From Bacillota bacterium (GTDB lineage: Bacteria > Bacillota > Clostridia > Christensenellales > CAG-138): a stretch of DNA of 30,724 bases. The DNA lies in assembly GCA_023426265.1 (NCBI GenBank), contig JAFABA010000040.1, forward strand, positions 1-30,724. The letters are read 5' to 3'. The notes under the pieces are model-generated. The model searched no databases and was not told the origin of the DNA. It saw nothing but the letters and a program-made list of their open reading frames with translations. Positions 21,812-30,076 of this stretch are shown here, in pieces; position 1 is the stretch's first letter, and each line of letters begins with the position of its first letter. The translations under genes and the position numbers were made by a program.

Positions 21812-22249
21812 TCAGATGCCGCGCTCTTTTGCAACGAAAGCGGCCTCCGGAAGCTCCCGCGCCACGATGTCATCCAATATCGACGCCGCCTCCAATATGA
21901 TGCCGCGGCACTTGATTTCTTCCGTGCGGTATTGCTCCTTGAGCGGGATGCAGTCCACCTCGCTCATCCTATTCCGGTACCGCTCGATCAGCTCGGCGGT
22001 GAGCGTCTTAATTTTATCGCTCTCATGCGCACGTTCTCTGACAAAGAGCATCCCGAGCGCCATGATCGCGCCCGTAAGCGCGCCGCAGATATCGCCCACA
22101 GCCATGCCGCCGCCAAACCCCGCGGCAAGCTTATACGCTTCCGGATCCAGCTTCAAGCCGTAAACACGGTCCGCGCCGATGAGCATATGCTCCGCGCAGT
22201 TCCAATCCTCTTTGTACAAAAACTCGTTCTCGAGATATTCGCGCAGCAT
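21812..22249 (-). CDS. C_GCAxxG_C_C family redox-type protein
   Basis: A 145-residue protein with the four cysteines that name the family: C18 in WNCAEHML, C55 in ICGALTG, C100 and C114. The AAGFGGGMAVGD segment (42-53) is also typical. The cysteine arrangement suggests a redox or metal-bound site, but no activity is established to my knowledge. The ATG at 22247-22249 shares a base with the mscL stop (TAATG), and GGAGG lies upstream within the mscL end. Upstream extension of the frame is inside mscL and is rejected. It stands between mscL and tyrS in a co-oriented run. Confidence 0.88.
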   Translation of the reverse strand: MLREYLENEFLYKEDWNCAEHMLIGADRVYGLKLDPEAYKLAAGFGGGMAVGDICGALTGAIMALGMLFVRERAHESDKIKTLTAELIERYRNRMSEVDCIPLKEQYRTEEIKCRGIILEAASILDDIVARELPEAAFVAKERGI

Positions 22250-22698
22250 TATTTCGTTTCCTCCAGCATGGAAGTACAGTGCGGGCAGCGGGTCGCATCC
22301 TCCGCTATCCCGCTTCTGCAGTACGGGCACTTTCGCGGTTCTGGAACTGCGGCAGGGGCTTCCGCCTTTTTCAAACGCAGCTTATTGACCAGCTTCACAA
22401 ACAAAAATACGCTGAGCGCGATGAGCAGAAAATCGATGAAATTGGTCAAAAACGCGCCGTAATTAAACGTAGCTGCGTCTGCCGTCTTCGCAGCTTCAAT
22501 ATCAGCATACTGCTTACCGTCCATAGCAATAAACATTTTGGTAAAATCCAGGCTGCCGGTAATCAAGCTGAGCACCGGCATGAACAGATCGTTCACAACG
22601 CTGGTGACGATTTTCCCGAACGCCCCACCGATCATCACGCCGACCGCAAGGTCAATGACGTTTCCTTTAAAGGCAAACTCCCTGAATTCCTTCCACAT
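22249..22698 (-). CDS. mscL: Large-conductance mechanosensitive channel with C-terminal zinc ribbon
   Basis: A 149-residue MscL. The N-terminal FREFAFKGNVIDLAVGVMIGGAFGKIV (residues 5-31) is the conserved TM1 gate, and TM2 is about 82-104, followed by the basic KLVNKLRLKK stretch. In place of the usual cytoplasmic helical bundle, the C-terminus has a zinc ribbon with cysteine pairs C124/C127 and C138/C141 (CPYC and CPHC). The channel releases solutes on osmotic downshock. The start ATG is at 22696-22698 with AAGGGGCG upstream. A good promoter lies at 22724-22752. It is the first gene of a run ending in tyrS-yigZ. Confidence 0.95.
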   Translation of the reverse strand: MWKEFREFAFKGNVIDLAVGVMIGGAFGKIVTSVVNDLFMPVLSLITGSLDFTKMFIAMDGKQYADIEAAKTADAATFNYGAFLTNFIDFLLIALSVFLFVKLVNKLRLKKAEAPAAVPEPRKCPYCRSGIAEDATRCPHCTSMLEETK

Positions 22699-22723
22699 AC
22701 CGTCTCGCCCCTTTACGAGTATC

Positions 22724-22752
22724 AATATAGCACATTTGCCTGGGCAAAACAA
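22724..22752 (-). promoter_or_regulatory. Promoter of the mscL-tyrS operon
   Basis: On the minus strand TTGTTT (22747-22752) and TATATT (22724-22729) have a 17-bp spacer, with a TGC extension just before the -10. Leader length is about 20 nt. Confidence 0.65.
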
Positions 22753-22805
22753 CGAAGGGATGGAACGCAAATGCTAACATTTCCTGAATTTTGAAGTATG
22801 GCGCC

Positions 22806-22834
22806 CTATAAAAAAAGCGGCCGAAGCCGCTTTT
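22806..22834 (-). terminator. Terminator of the ABC export locus
   Basis: The stem AAAAGCGGC/GCCGCTTTT (22813-22821 with 22826-22834, loop of four) is followed on the minus strand by further Ts. It lies 10 bp after the permease stop codon. Confidence 0.85.
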
Positions 22835-22844
22835 ATAATTTGTC

Positions 22845-24149
22845 TTATTCCGAGCGGATGGCCGAAAGGGCGGAAAGCTTCATCGCGCGGATGGCCGGGT
22901 ACATGCCGCTGATGAGCGCGACCACAATGGAAAACAGAACCGCACCCAAGGAAAGATAGAGCGGAATGACGCTCTTCATGCCGACGGACTGCATGACGAA
23001 CTGATTTAAAAGCAGCGAAAGCCCGTAGCTTAAGCCCAGCCCGATCAATCCGCCGATAAGCCCGATATAGGCCGCTTCCGTCAGGAACAGTTCCGCGATG
23101 TTGCCCATGCGGCAGCCGAGCACCTTGATAATGCCGATTTCCTTGGTACGCTCGTAGATGCTCATCATCATGGTGTTCATAATGCCGATGGCGGCCACCA
23201 GCAGCGATACGCCGCCGATCGCGCCAAGCAGCATCTGGAGCTGCGACGCGCTTTCCTGCGCGGCCTTCAAAGCGTCCTGCAGGCTGTATGCGCCATAGCC
23301 CATATCCTGTATCTGCTTTTGGATATCGACAACCTCGTCGATATTCTCGCACTTGACCCAGATCTGGCTGTATTTTTTCGTATCAAGGTCCATGAAATCC
23401 TTGTTTTCCTTGGCAAGCTTGCGCACGGCGGCGATATCCATCAGCGAATAGTAGGCGTAGTTGTTGCCCTCCTCCGCCATCTGGCCCACGGCCTTCACAT
23501 CGTACAACTTGCCCTTGGGGCGTGATTCGCCCCCCTCGCCATACCAGTTGGAATAGACGTTGCTGTAGTCGAACGTCAGCTGAAAACGGGAGCGTTCCAA
23601 ATTGATTTTGGAGTTGCCGTCCCGGTCTATGGCCTGCTTGCCGGTGGTGGGGTTATAGAAGTTCTGCAGTGCCCAGGAGCCGAGCACCAGCTCGTATTTG
23701 GAGCCCGCGCCGGCATTGGGCATGCGCCCGGTCGCAAGCGTAAAGCCGAACTCCTCCGCAACCTTCAAATCCACGCCCATGATGGAGACGTCCGTCATAT
23801 ACTGGCCGCTTTTGAGCGCGCCCCAGGTTTCAAGCATGGGCATGACGGCCGCGACGCCCGGTATCTGCCGGAAGGACAGCACGCTTTTGTCATCGAGCAC
23901 AACTTCCTGCGCGGGGCTGTACATGTTCCCCTTGCTTTCCACCATGCGGTAGCTGTTGACCTGTATGGTGGTAAGGCTGCCCGCGCGCTCGTAGTTTTCC
24001 CGGAAGGATTCATTGATGCCGATGCCGAGCGAAACCATCACGACAATGGACGCCACGCCGATCACCATGCCCAGCACCGTCAGGAACGCGCGCAGCTTGC
24101 GCCGCCACAGGTTCATGAAGGCCATGGCAAAAAGATCCAGCGTTTTCAT
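22845..24149 (-). CDS. MacB/FtsX-like ABC transporter permease
   Basis: A 434-residue permease with the MacB topology. There is one membrane helix at about 20-42 (AFLTVLGMVIGVASIVVMVSLGIG), a periplasm-side domain of about 250 residues, then three C-terminal helices. The FtsX-like domain has the hallmark VAAIGIMNTMMMSIYERTKEIGIIKVLG and ends in SGMYPAIRAMKLSALSAIRSE. The gene overlaps the upstream COG1361-like gene by ATGA, implying coupling and a fixed ratio. In MacAB systems such permeases act by mechanotransmission on an extracytoplasmic substrate. Here the exported partner is not a MacA adaptor. The substrate is unknown; a peptide, lipoprotein or envelope signal is possible. Confidence 0.9.
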   Translation of the reverse strand: MKTLDLFAMAFMNLWRRKLRAFLTVLGMVIGVASIVVMVSLGIGINESFRENYERAGSLTTIQVNSYRMVESKGNMYSPAQEVVLDDKSVLSFRQIPGVAAVMPMLETWGALKSGQYMTDVSIMGVDLKVAEEFGFTLATGRMPNAGAGSKYELVLGSWALQNFYNPTTGKQAIDRDGNSKINLERSRFQLTFDYSNVYSNWYGEGGESRPKGKLYDVKAVGQMAEEGNNYAYYSLMDIAAVRKLAKENKDFMDLDTKKYSQIWVKCENIDEVVDIQKQIQDMGYGAYSLQDALKAAQESASQLQMLLGAIGGVSLLVAAIGIMNTMMMSIYERTKEIGIIKVLGCRMGNIAELFLTEAAYIGLIGGLIGLGLSYGLSLLLNQFVMQSVGMKSVIPLYLSLGAVLFSIVVALISGMYPAIRAMKLSALSAIRSE

Positions 24150-25582
24150 ACTTCCTCCAGCTGCTTTCTGCGGCGCTTGCGCTTGAGCAATACAAGCAGG
24201 ACGATAACGCCAATGAGCACAGCCGCCCCAATCGCGATGATAAGGCCGGTGGGAAGCCCGCCCTGCGGCTGCACCGGCTCCATGCCGGGCTTGAATACCT
24301 CGCCGTCCGGGCCCATCATACCCTCATCGGGCATGAAATTTTCCAGCACGTTGAGCGTAAGCGGCTTTTCCACGACCGTCTGCTGCCCGTAAACATCCTC
24401 ATAGGTAATGATGACCTTGCCTTCGATCTGGCCCGCGGCGGACGGAATGACGTTGAAATCCGCACGCATGGTGTTGCCGGAGGAAATGTTGCCGCCGTAG
24501 AAGGATTCCTCCATCTTCAGGCCGTTGCCCTCTACGTCTACCAAGCAGTTGTACAGGGTGGATTTGCCCATGTTGTAGAGACTGAAGGATACGGGGGTGG
24601 ATTGTTCCAGCATGGCGTCCCCGTATACCATGGGATCATCGATACGCACGCGCATGCGCTGCGATATAGGCAGCGTGATGGTCTCCGTCGCCTCGTAGGC
24701 TTTCAATGTCTTGGTGCTTTCATAGTTGAACTTGGCCACGAGCGAGTGCGCCTTGGCTTCCGCATCGGGCGCGGACTGGAAGGTGAGAGTCTTTTCCACC
24801 GTCTCCCCCGCGCCGATCCGGTCGATATAAACGGTATTGCTCCCGTTATCCGCGGGCAGTATCACGCCGCCCTCGTTGGAAAGCGTGAGCTGGATGTTCT
24901 TGACCGCCTCCTCGCTGGAGGTGTTCAGTATGGCAAGCTTGATGGAGAATTTTTCTCCGGCAAACAGGCGGCCGCTCTCCTGATCCTCCGCGTTGAGCGG
25001 TGTTATGGTATATCCCTCCAGTATGATCTTCGGGGTAGTGGCAATGATGTTGCCGTCCTCGTCGGTTTTATCCGGCGTATAGCCATTTACTACCGTGATA
25101 AAGGCAGAAAGGGTAGCCGACTCATATGCATATTTCTGCAGATTATAGTAGATAACATTGAATTTCACTTCTTTTACGCCGCTCGTTACTTTTTTAGCCA
25201 ACCTGAAGTCATAATTGACCTCCCTGGTTTGACCGGGCGACATATCCTCTACGCTGACCGTATAATTAAGCGCCTCCACATCGAACGGGAAAGAATCGAG
25301 CGTTGAGGAGATCTGCGGCGTGACGAGGATATTTCGGATGCGGCTTTTCGTCCTGTTGAATATGGGCAGGGTGATATGAATACGGTCACCAACATCCCCC
25401 TTGGGCGCTGTAACCACATTGCCATCCGCACCGACAGAAGACAAAATCAAAGCCGAATTGCTATCGACTGGATAGTCTAAAGACGAGTCTGTCGCAACTT
25501 CCGCCGCCAACGATACTATTGGCAACATCATAAGCGCCATCAAGACGCACAAAACCAAAGCAGCCGTTCTTTTACCCCACAT
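24146..25582 (-). CDS. Exported COG1361-like protein, partner of the MacB-type transporter
   Basis: A 478-residue protein. It has a signal peptide (residues 1-26, ending VSLA) and a beta-rich outer region of repeats with patterns such as LPIFNRTKSRIRNILVTP, LAILNTSSEEAVKNIQLTLSN and FSLYNMGKSTLYNCLVDVEGN, like CARDB/COG1361 repeats. A membrane helix at about 446-468 is followed by a short basic tail KRKRRRK. It is sandwiched between the ATPase (27 bp) and the permease (ATGA overlap). AGGAGG precedes the ATG. No coiled-coil or lipoyl/HlyD domain is seen, so it is not a MacA. It may present or gate substrate on the outer face. A longer paralogue is at 16777-18684. Confidence 0.82.
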   Translation of the reverse strand: MWGKRTAALVLCVLMALMMLPIVSLAAEVATDSSLDYPVDSNSALILSSVGADGNVVTAPKGDVGDRIHITLPIFNRTKSRIRNILVTPQISSTLDSFPFDVEALNYTVSVEDMSPGQTREVNYDFRLAKKVTSGVKEVKFNVIYYNLQKYAYESATLSAFITVVNGYTPDKTDEDGNIIATTPKIILEGYTITPLNAEDQESGRLFAGEKFSIKLAILNTSSEEAVKNIQLTLSNEGGVILPADNGSNTVYIDRIGAGETVEKTLTFQSAPDAEAKAHSLVAKFNYESTKTLKAYEATETITLPISQRMRVRIDDPMVYGDAMLEQSTPVSFSLYNMGKSTLYNCLVDVEGNGLKMEESFYGGNISSGNTMRADFNVIPSAAGQIEGKVIITYEDVYGQQTVVEKPLTLNVLENFMPDEGMMGPDGEVFKPGMEPVQPQGGLPTGLIIAIGAAVLIGVIVLLVLLKRKRRRKQLEEV

Positions 25583-25609
25583 AAGCCATCCTCCTGTATC
25601 CGTTCCCCG

Positions 25610-26308
25610 TTATTTGGTTTCGATATCCGTGATCATTCCGTCCAATATGTGCACCGCCTTATCCGTAAAGGCGGCCATATTCGCGTCATGGGTAACCATG
25701 ATGAGCGTCTTTCCCCGCTCCCGCGCAATATCCGTTATAAGATGCATGACCTCGTCGGAGGTCTTCGAATCGAGGTTGCCCGTCGGCTCGTCCGCAAACA
25801 CGATCTCCGGGTCGCTCACCAGCGCCCGCGCGATCGCTACGCGCTGCTGCTGCCCACCGCTCATCTGCATGGGCTTGTGGTTGATATGCGTTCCCAGCCC
25901 AACGGCCTTTAGGATATCCCGCGCGATTTTTTCCCGCTTTCCCCTGCCTACGCCGCGGAACGACAGCGGCAGCGCCACGTTTTCGAGCGCCGTATAGTAA
26001 GGCATAAGGTTGAAGGATTGAAAAATAAAGCCGACCTTTTTTTGCCGGAATACGATGAGCTCGCTCTGCGTCATGCGTTCGATATGCATACGGGAGACGA
26101 GTATCTCCCCGCTGGTAGGATGTTCCAGACCCGCAAGCAGGTTCAACAAAGTGGATTTGCCCGAACCGGAACGGCCCACGATACAGCAGATGTCCCCATT
26201 ATCCAGCGTAAGGTCCACGCCGTTGAGCGCGTGAATGGCGGCGGAACCCACGCGATAGGTCTTTTTGACGTTCCGAAGTTCGATCAGATGCGCGCCGTTT
26301 TGCTCCAT
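25610..26308 (-). CDS. LolD/MacB-type ABC transporter ATP-binding protein
   Basis: A 232-residue ATPase with all motifs: Walker A GRSGSGKST (45-53), Q-loop FIFQSFNLMPYYTALENV (94-111), signature SGGQQQR (150-156), Walker B IVFADEP (169-175), D-loop NLDS and switch H207 in VTHD. It pairs with the MacB-like permease two genes down. The start is ATG 26306-26308 with GGGGGG 3 bp upstream; the frame extends further, but that part lies in the promoter leader. It is first in the three-gene operon. Confidence 0.95.
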   Translation of the reverse strand: MEQNGAHLIELRNVKKTYRVGSAAIHALNGVDLTLDNGDICCIVGRSGSGKSTLLNLLAGLEHPTSGEILVSRMHIERMTQSELIVFRQKKVGFIFQSFNLMPYYTALENVALPLSFRGVGRGKREKIARDILKAVGLGTHINHKPMQMSGGQQQRVAIARALVSDPEIVFADEPTGNLDSKTSDEVMHLITDIARERGKTLIMVTHDANMAAFTDKAVHILDGMITDIETK

Positions 26309-26418
26309 GTACCCCCCAATGGCTCTTGCCCTACGTGATTGACCATCTAAAGTATAATAACGTTTCAAATATGGAAATGGTTTCACATTAATCGCATTAT
26401 TATTTTGCAACCCCGTGT

Positions 26419-26448
26419 ATTATACTCCGGCCGGAGCTTTTGCGGCAA
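26419..26448 (-). promoter_or_regulatory. Promoter of the ABC export operon with a palindrome in its spacer
   Basis: On the minus strand a -35 TTGCCG (26443-26448) and a -10 TATAAT (26419-26424) are 18 bp apart. A perfect 12-bp palindrome CTCCGGCCGGAG (26425-26436) fills most of that spacer. Leader to the ATPase start is about 105 nt. Confidence 0.5.
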
Positions 26449-26481
26449 ACAACAAATTTGTAAACATTTCCTGTGGATCTG

Positions 26482-26510
26482 TTGACTTTTCTCTATATAG
26501 ACAGTATTCT
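26482..26510 (+). promoter_or_regulatory. Hydrogenase gene promoter
   Basis: TTGACT (26482-26487) and TATTCT (26505-26510) have a 17-bp spacer. The leader to the ATG is about 60 nt. A 10-bp palindrome ACAAATTTGT lies upstream at 26452-26461 and could bind a regulator. No close Rex consensus was seen. Confidence 0.55.
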
Positions 26511-26576
26511 ATATTATATCGTGAAAAAAATATCATATGTTTTTATAATAAATGCGCAAACAGAGAGGAAACGCAC

Positions 26577-28325
26577 ATGGTCAATATGGTAATAGACGGC
26601 CGTCCCGTCACAGTACATGAAAACGCCACGGTGCTCGAGGCGGCGCGCAAAGAAGGCATCCGCATCCCCACGCTGTGCAACCTCAAAGGGCTCAACAACA
26701 TCGGCGCGTGCCGCATGTGCCTGGTGGAGGAAACAAAGTCCGGCAGGCTCCAGGCGGCCTGTGTATTCCCCGTATCCGAGGGCCTGGAAATCAGCACTGC
26801 ATCCGCCAAGGTGCTTTCCGCCCGACGTTCGGTGCTGGAACTGATCCTATCCGACCATGACCGTTCCTGCCTGACCTGCAAGCGCAATACCACCTGCGAA
26901 CTGCAGGCACTTGCGGATGAACTTGGCATTACTGATATCCCGTTTGAAGGCACGCGCCTGAAAAAAACGATCGACGAATTCTCCCCCGCCATCGTGCGGG
27001 ACAACAACAAGTGCATCCTCTGCCGCCGCTGTATCGCCGCGTGCGAAAAAACGCAGGGCGTGTACGCCATCGGCATGCAGAACCGCGGGTTTAAAACGCA
27101 GATCGGCTCGGTATTCAACAAGAGCCTCAACGAGGTCGCCTGCATCAACTGCGGGCAGTGTATTGTCGCCTGCCCCACCGGCGCGCTTACGGAAAAGGAC
27201 GCCACCCAGCCCGTATGGGACGCATTGGCCGACCCGAAAAAGCAGGTCATATTCCAACCCGCGCCCGCCGTGCGCTTTGGCATAGGGGAACTCTTCGGCC
27301 TTCCCATGGGCACGCGCTGCACCGGCAAACTTGCCGCCGCCATGCGCCGTCTTGGGGCGTATAAAGTGTTCGACGTGCAGTTTGCCGCCGACCTTACCAT
27401 AATGGAAGAAGGCACGGAACTGCTGGGCCGCATCCAGAACGGCGGCACGCTCCCCATGATCACCTCCTGCAGCCCCGGCTGGGTAAAATACTGCGAACAT
27501 TTCTACCCCGAGTTTTTAGGCAACCTTTCCACGTGCAAGAGCCCTAACCAGATGCAGGGCGCCATCACCAAGACCTATTTCGCGGAGCAGAACGGGCTTG
27601 ACCCCAGGGACATCTACGTGGTTTCCGTCATGCCCTGCACCGCCAAGAAATTCGAGATCGCCCGGCCGGAAATGGGGCGGGAGGGTTACCGCGACGTGGA
27701 TGCCAACATCACCACGCGCGAACTTGCCGCCATGATCAAGCTGGCGGGCATCGACTTCGCTAACCTGCCCGATGAGGAATTTGATGATATTTTGGGCGAC
27801 TCCACAGGCGCCGCCACCATATTCGGCGTGACGGGCGGCGTCATGGAAGCCGCTCTGCGCACGGTGGCGGATATACTCGCGGGCGAGGACCTGCAGGAGG
27901 TCGAATACAAAAACGTGCGCGGCCTCGCCGGCATCAAGGAGGCCAGCATCCCCATAGGCGGGCTCACCGTCAAGGTCGCGGTCGCCCACGGTACGGCCAA
28001 CGCCGGAAAGCTGCTCGACGCCGTCAAGCGCGGCGAGGCGAACTACCACTTTATTGAGATCATGGGCTGCCCCGGCGGCTGCATCAACGGCGGCGGCCAG
28101 CCCTTTGTGGACGCGCGCACGCGCTTTCTAATCGACCCGCGCGTGGAGCGCACCCGCGCCACCTATGAGGAAGATAAGGATATGCCCTACCGCAAGAGCC
28201 ACCAGAGCCCTTCCATCCAGAAGATATACGCGGACTTCTTAGGCACGCCGGGCGGACATAAATCGCACGAGCTGCTGCACACGCACTATGTCGCGCGGGA
28301 CAGATACAGCAACACAGCAAAGTAA
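26577..28325 (+). CDS. hydA: [FeFe] hydrogenase, multi-cluster HydA type
   Basis: A 582-residue enzyme like Clostridium CpI in length and order. Order of domains: an N-terminal [2Fe-2S] domain (C34, C45, C48, C62), a His-Cys3 [4Fe-4S] site (H94, C98, C101, C107), a two-cluster ferredoxin domain (C146/149/152/156 and C189/192/195/199), the H-cluster domain with C298, C353 and C498/C502, and a C-terminal small-subunit segment. The three loops read ITSCSPGWVKYCE, MPCTAKKFE and IMGCPGGCINGGG. Loop 1 has one Cys where CpI has two. It makes H2 from ferredoxin or NADH electrons. GAGAGGAAAC precedes ATG 26577. No HydB, HydC or maturase gene is in the window, so its electron partner is unknown. Confidence 0.96.
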   Translation: MVNMVIDGRPVTVHENATVLEAARKEGIRIPTLCNLKGLNNIGACRMCLVEETKSGRLQAACVFPVSEGLEISTASAKVLSARRSVLELILSDHDRSCLTCKRNTTCELQALADELGITDIPFEGTRLKKTIDEFSPAIVRDNNKCILCRRCIAACEKTQGVYAIGMQNRGFKTQIGSVFNKSLNEVACINCGQCIVACPTGALTEKDATQPVWDALADPKKQVIFQPAPAVRFGIGELFGLPMGTRCTGKLAAAMRRLGAYKVFDVQFAADLTIMEEGTELLGRIQNGGTLPMITSCSPGWVKYCEHFYPEFLGNLSTCKSPNQMQGAITKTYFAEQNGLDPRDIYVVSVMPCTAKKFEIARPEMGREGYRDVDANITTRELAAMIKLAGIDFANLPDEEFDDILGDSTGAATIFGVTGGVMEAALRTVADILAGEDLQEVEYKNVRGLAGIKEASIPIGGLTVKVAVAHGTANAGKLLDAVKRGEANYHFIEIMGCPGGCINGGGQPFVDARTRFLIDPRVERTRATYEEDKDMPYRKSHQSPSIQKIYADFLGTPGGHKSHELLHTHYVARDRYSNTAK

Positions 28326-28340
28326 ACAAGTATCACAAGG

Positions 28341-28364
28341 GGCCGGGAGCATTCCCGGCCTTTT
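28341..28364 (+). terminator. Terminator of the hydrogenase gene
   Basis: An 8-bp perfect stem (28341-28348 with 28353-28360, loop GCAT) is followed by TTTT and starts 15 bp after the stop codon. Confidence 0.8.
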
Positions 28365-28397
28365 GCATGCTCTACCAATTATTACTTCCGATTACAT

Positions 28398-28453
28398 TGT
28401 AGGGGCCGCCCCCTTGGGCGGCCCGCGGGTCGCCGAGGGCGGCGATCCCTACA
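28398..28453. repeat. Dispersed double-hairpin palindromic repeat
   Basis: Outer arms TGTAGGG (28398-28404) and CCCTACA (28447-28453) enclose two hairpins: 28404-28411 with 28416-28423, and 28430-28435 with 28440-28445. It lies between the hydrogenase terminator and the flippase gene. The second hairpin and tail match the element at 6377-6402. Such GC-rich TGTAGGGG repeats are familiar from other Clostridia genomes. Confidence 0.65.
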
Positions 28454-28474
28454 TAATTCCCCAATATTTATTAA

Positions 28475-30052
28475 CTAAGATATTGCCTCCGCTTCCGTCC
28501 CACTCGGGCGCGCAGGGTCCTTGCGGAACACGATCTTCTGGAAATACGGCCATATACGGACGCCCAACAGACGAAGCAGCAGGAAGTAAAGCAAAATGCA
28601 TATGGGAATGCTGACAAGCATAGCCCCAACCGCAGTCATATCGTGGTGCAGCCCCCAGAAAAATATCATGCGTACGGAGGCATATAAAATCACCGCGCAA
28701 GCGATGGGCACGATGCCCGCATGAAACAGGCGCGGGCGGGTATGCGTCGCCTTATGGATCAGTATGAATCCCACCGCCACGCGCAGCAGGTCGCCCGAAA
28801 GCATACCGATGATATAGCCGTAGACGTGCAAGCTGGGCACGGCGGTAAGCGCCCAAACCAGCGCAAGCTGCAGCGCCTCGCCGATGGCCGCGAGTATGAG
28901 CACCTGTTTCTGCTTGCCTATCCCGTTCAATATGCTGATGGATATGGAAAGGTAGTACGCCGTAATGGCCTGCATGCTCAACGCGTCGGCCAGCGCCGGG
29001 GGTACCGTCTGCCCGAAGAGCAGCCCGCACAGCATAGGGATATAGGGCAGCAGCACGGCGGTTGCGGGCAGGCCCAAAAGCCCCGCCGCTTCAATGCCCT
29101 TGTTCACCTTGCGAATGAGGTCCGGATGATCCCCCCGTGAAATGCTTGCCGCGATGCTGGGCATGATGAGCGTGCAAAGCGCGCCCACCAGGGCGGAAGG
29201 CAGCAAAAGCACCGGCATCACCATGCCGGATATGAGTCCCAGAGCGCTTACCGCCTGCGCCCGCGTATAACCGGAAAGCATCAGCCGGGAAGGGAATATG
29301 ACAACGGATATTGAGGCGAATACATTGGACAGCATGGACGTCAGAGCGGACGGAACGGCAATTTTCAGAAAGCTTCGCCGTATGCCTGTGGCCGGCTTTT
29401 TCGGTTGCGCCGGAATACGGAATTTCGCAAAATAAGAAGCGCCCAGAAACAGCACGCTGTATAATTCGCTCAACGTCATGACGGAGAGAATCAAAAACGC
29501 GGTATGGCCGTGATCATCGTTGATAAAACGGGACAGCAGCAGCGACGCAAGGAGAATGCGCAGCACCTGCTCCCCCACCTCGGATATGGCGGTGAAGCGC
29601 ACCATGCGCGTGCCGTGAAACATGGCTTTTAATATGTTTTCCGCACCGGTTAGCAGGATGCAGATCAATATCATCCACAGCGCGTTCGCGGTACGCGCGT
29701 CGCCCAAGATGCCGGATGCGATCTGATTGCGCATCAGCATGATGGGAACCGCCATGATGCCCAAAAGCGTAATAAAGCAAAACATCGCAAAGCGAACCAG
29801 ACGCCGGATGCCCAGCGTATCGTGCCGCGCCGCAAGAGAGGCGGAAACATGCGTTACCCCCACGCACAGCCCCGCTACGCAGACGGACATAACGATGGCA
29901 TATACCTGTATGGTCAAAGTATAAACGCCCAGCCCTTCGGCCCCGGCGAGTCTTCCCAGCATTACGCGGTATACAAAGCCCAACAGCAGCAGCACGGTGT
30001 TGGAAAGCGCAAGCAAAGCAGCCTGATAAAAAAACGTCTTCTTGTTGAGCAA
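28475..30052 (-). CDS. SpoVB/MATE-type polysaccharide or lipid flippase
   Basis: A polytopic protein of about 525 residues with roughly 14 membrane segments. The N-terminus after the start (LNKKTFFYQAALLALSNTVLLLLGFVYRVMLGRLAGAEGLGVYTL) matches the SpoVB/polysaccharide synthase branch of the MOP superfamily, which moves lipid-linked precursors across the membrane. SpoVB itself serves spore cortex formation, but vegetative paralogues exist. The preferred start is TTG at 30050-30052, with GGGAGGGGGGA 9 bp upstream. An in-frame GTG at 30076 is the alternative, but its ribosome site would be downstream of it. Gene stands alone. Confidence 0.85.
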   Translation of the reverse strand: MLNKKTFFYQAALLALSNTVLLLLGFVYRVMLGRLAGAEGLGVYTLTIQVYAIVMSVCVAGLCVGVTHVSASLAARHDTLGIRRLVRFAMFCFITLLGIMAVPIMLMRNQIASGILGDARTANALWMILICILLTGAENILKAMFHGTRMVRFTAISEVGEQVLRILLASLLLSRFINDDHGHTAFLILSVMTLSELYSVLFLGASYFAKFRIPAQPKKPATGIRRSFLKIAVPSALTSMLSNVFASISVVIFPSRLMLSGYTRAQAVSALGLISGMVMPVLLLPSALVGALCTLIMPSIAASISRGDHPDLIRKVNKGIEAAGLLGLPATAVLLPYIPMLCGLLFGQTVPPALADALSMQAITAYYLSISISILNGIGKQKQVLILAAIGEALQLALVWALTAVPSLHVYGYIIGMLSGDLLRVAVGFILIHKATHTRPRLFHAGIVPIACAVILYASVRMIFFWGLHHDMTAVGAMLVSIPICILLYFLLLRLLGVRIWPYFQKIVFRKDPARPSGTEAEAIS

Positions 30053-30076
30053 CGTCGGCCGTCCCCCCTCCCGCAC

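Noticed and set aside
26543..28049. Minus-strand open frames opposite the hydrogenase gene
   Set aside because: They mirror a strongly conserved enzyme gene and have no independent start signals.
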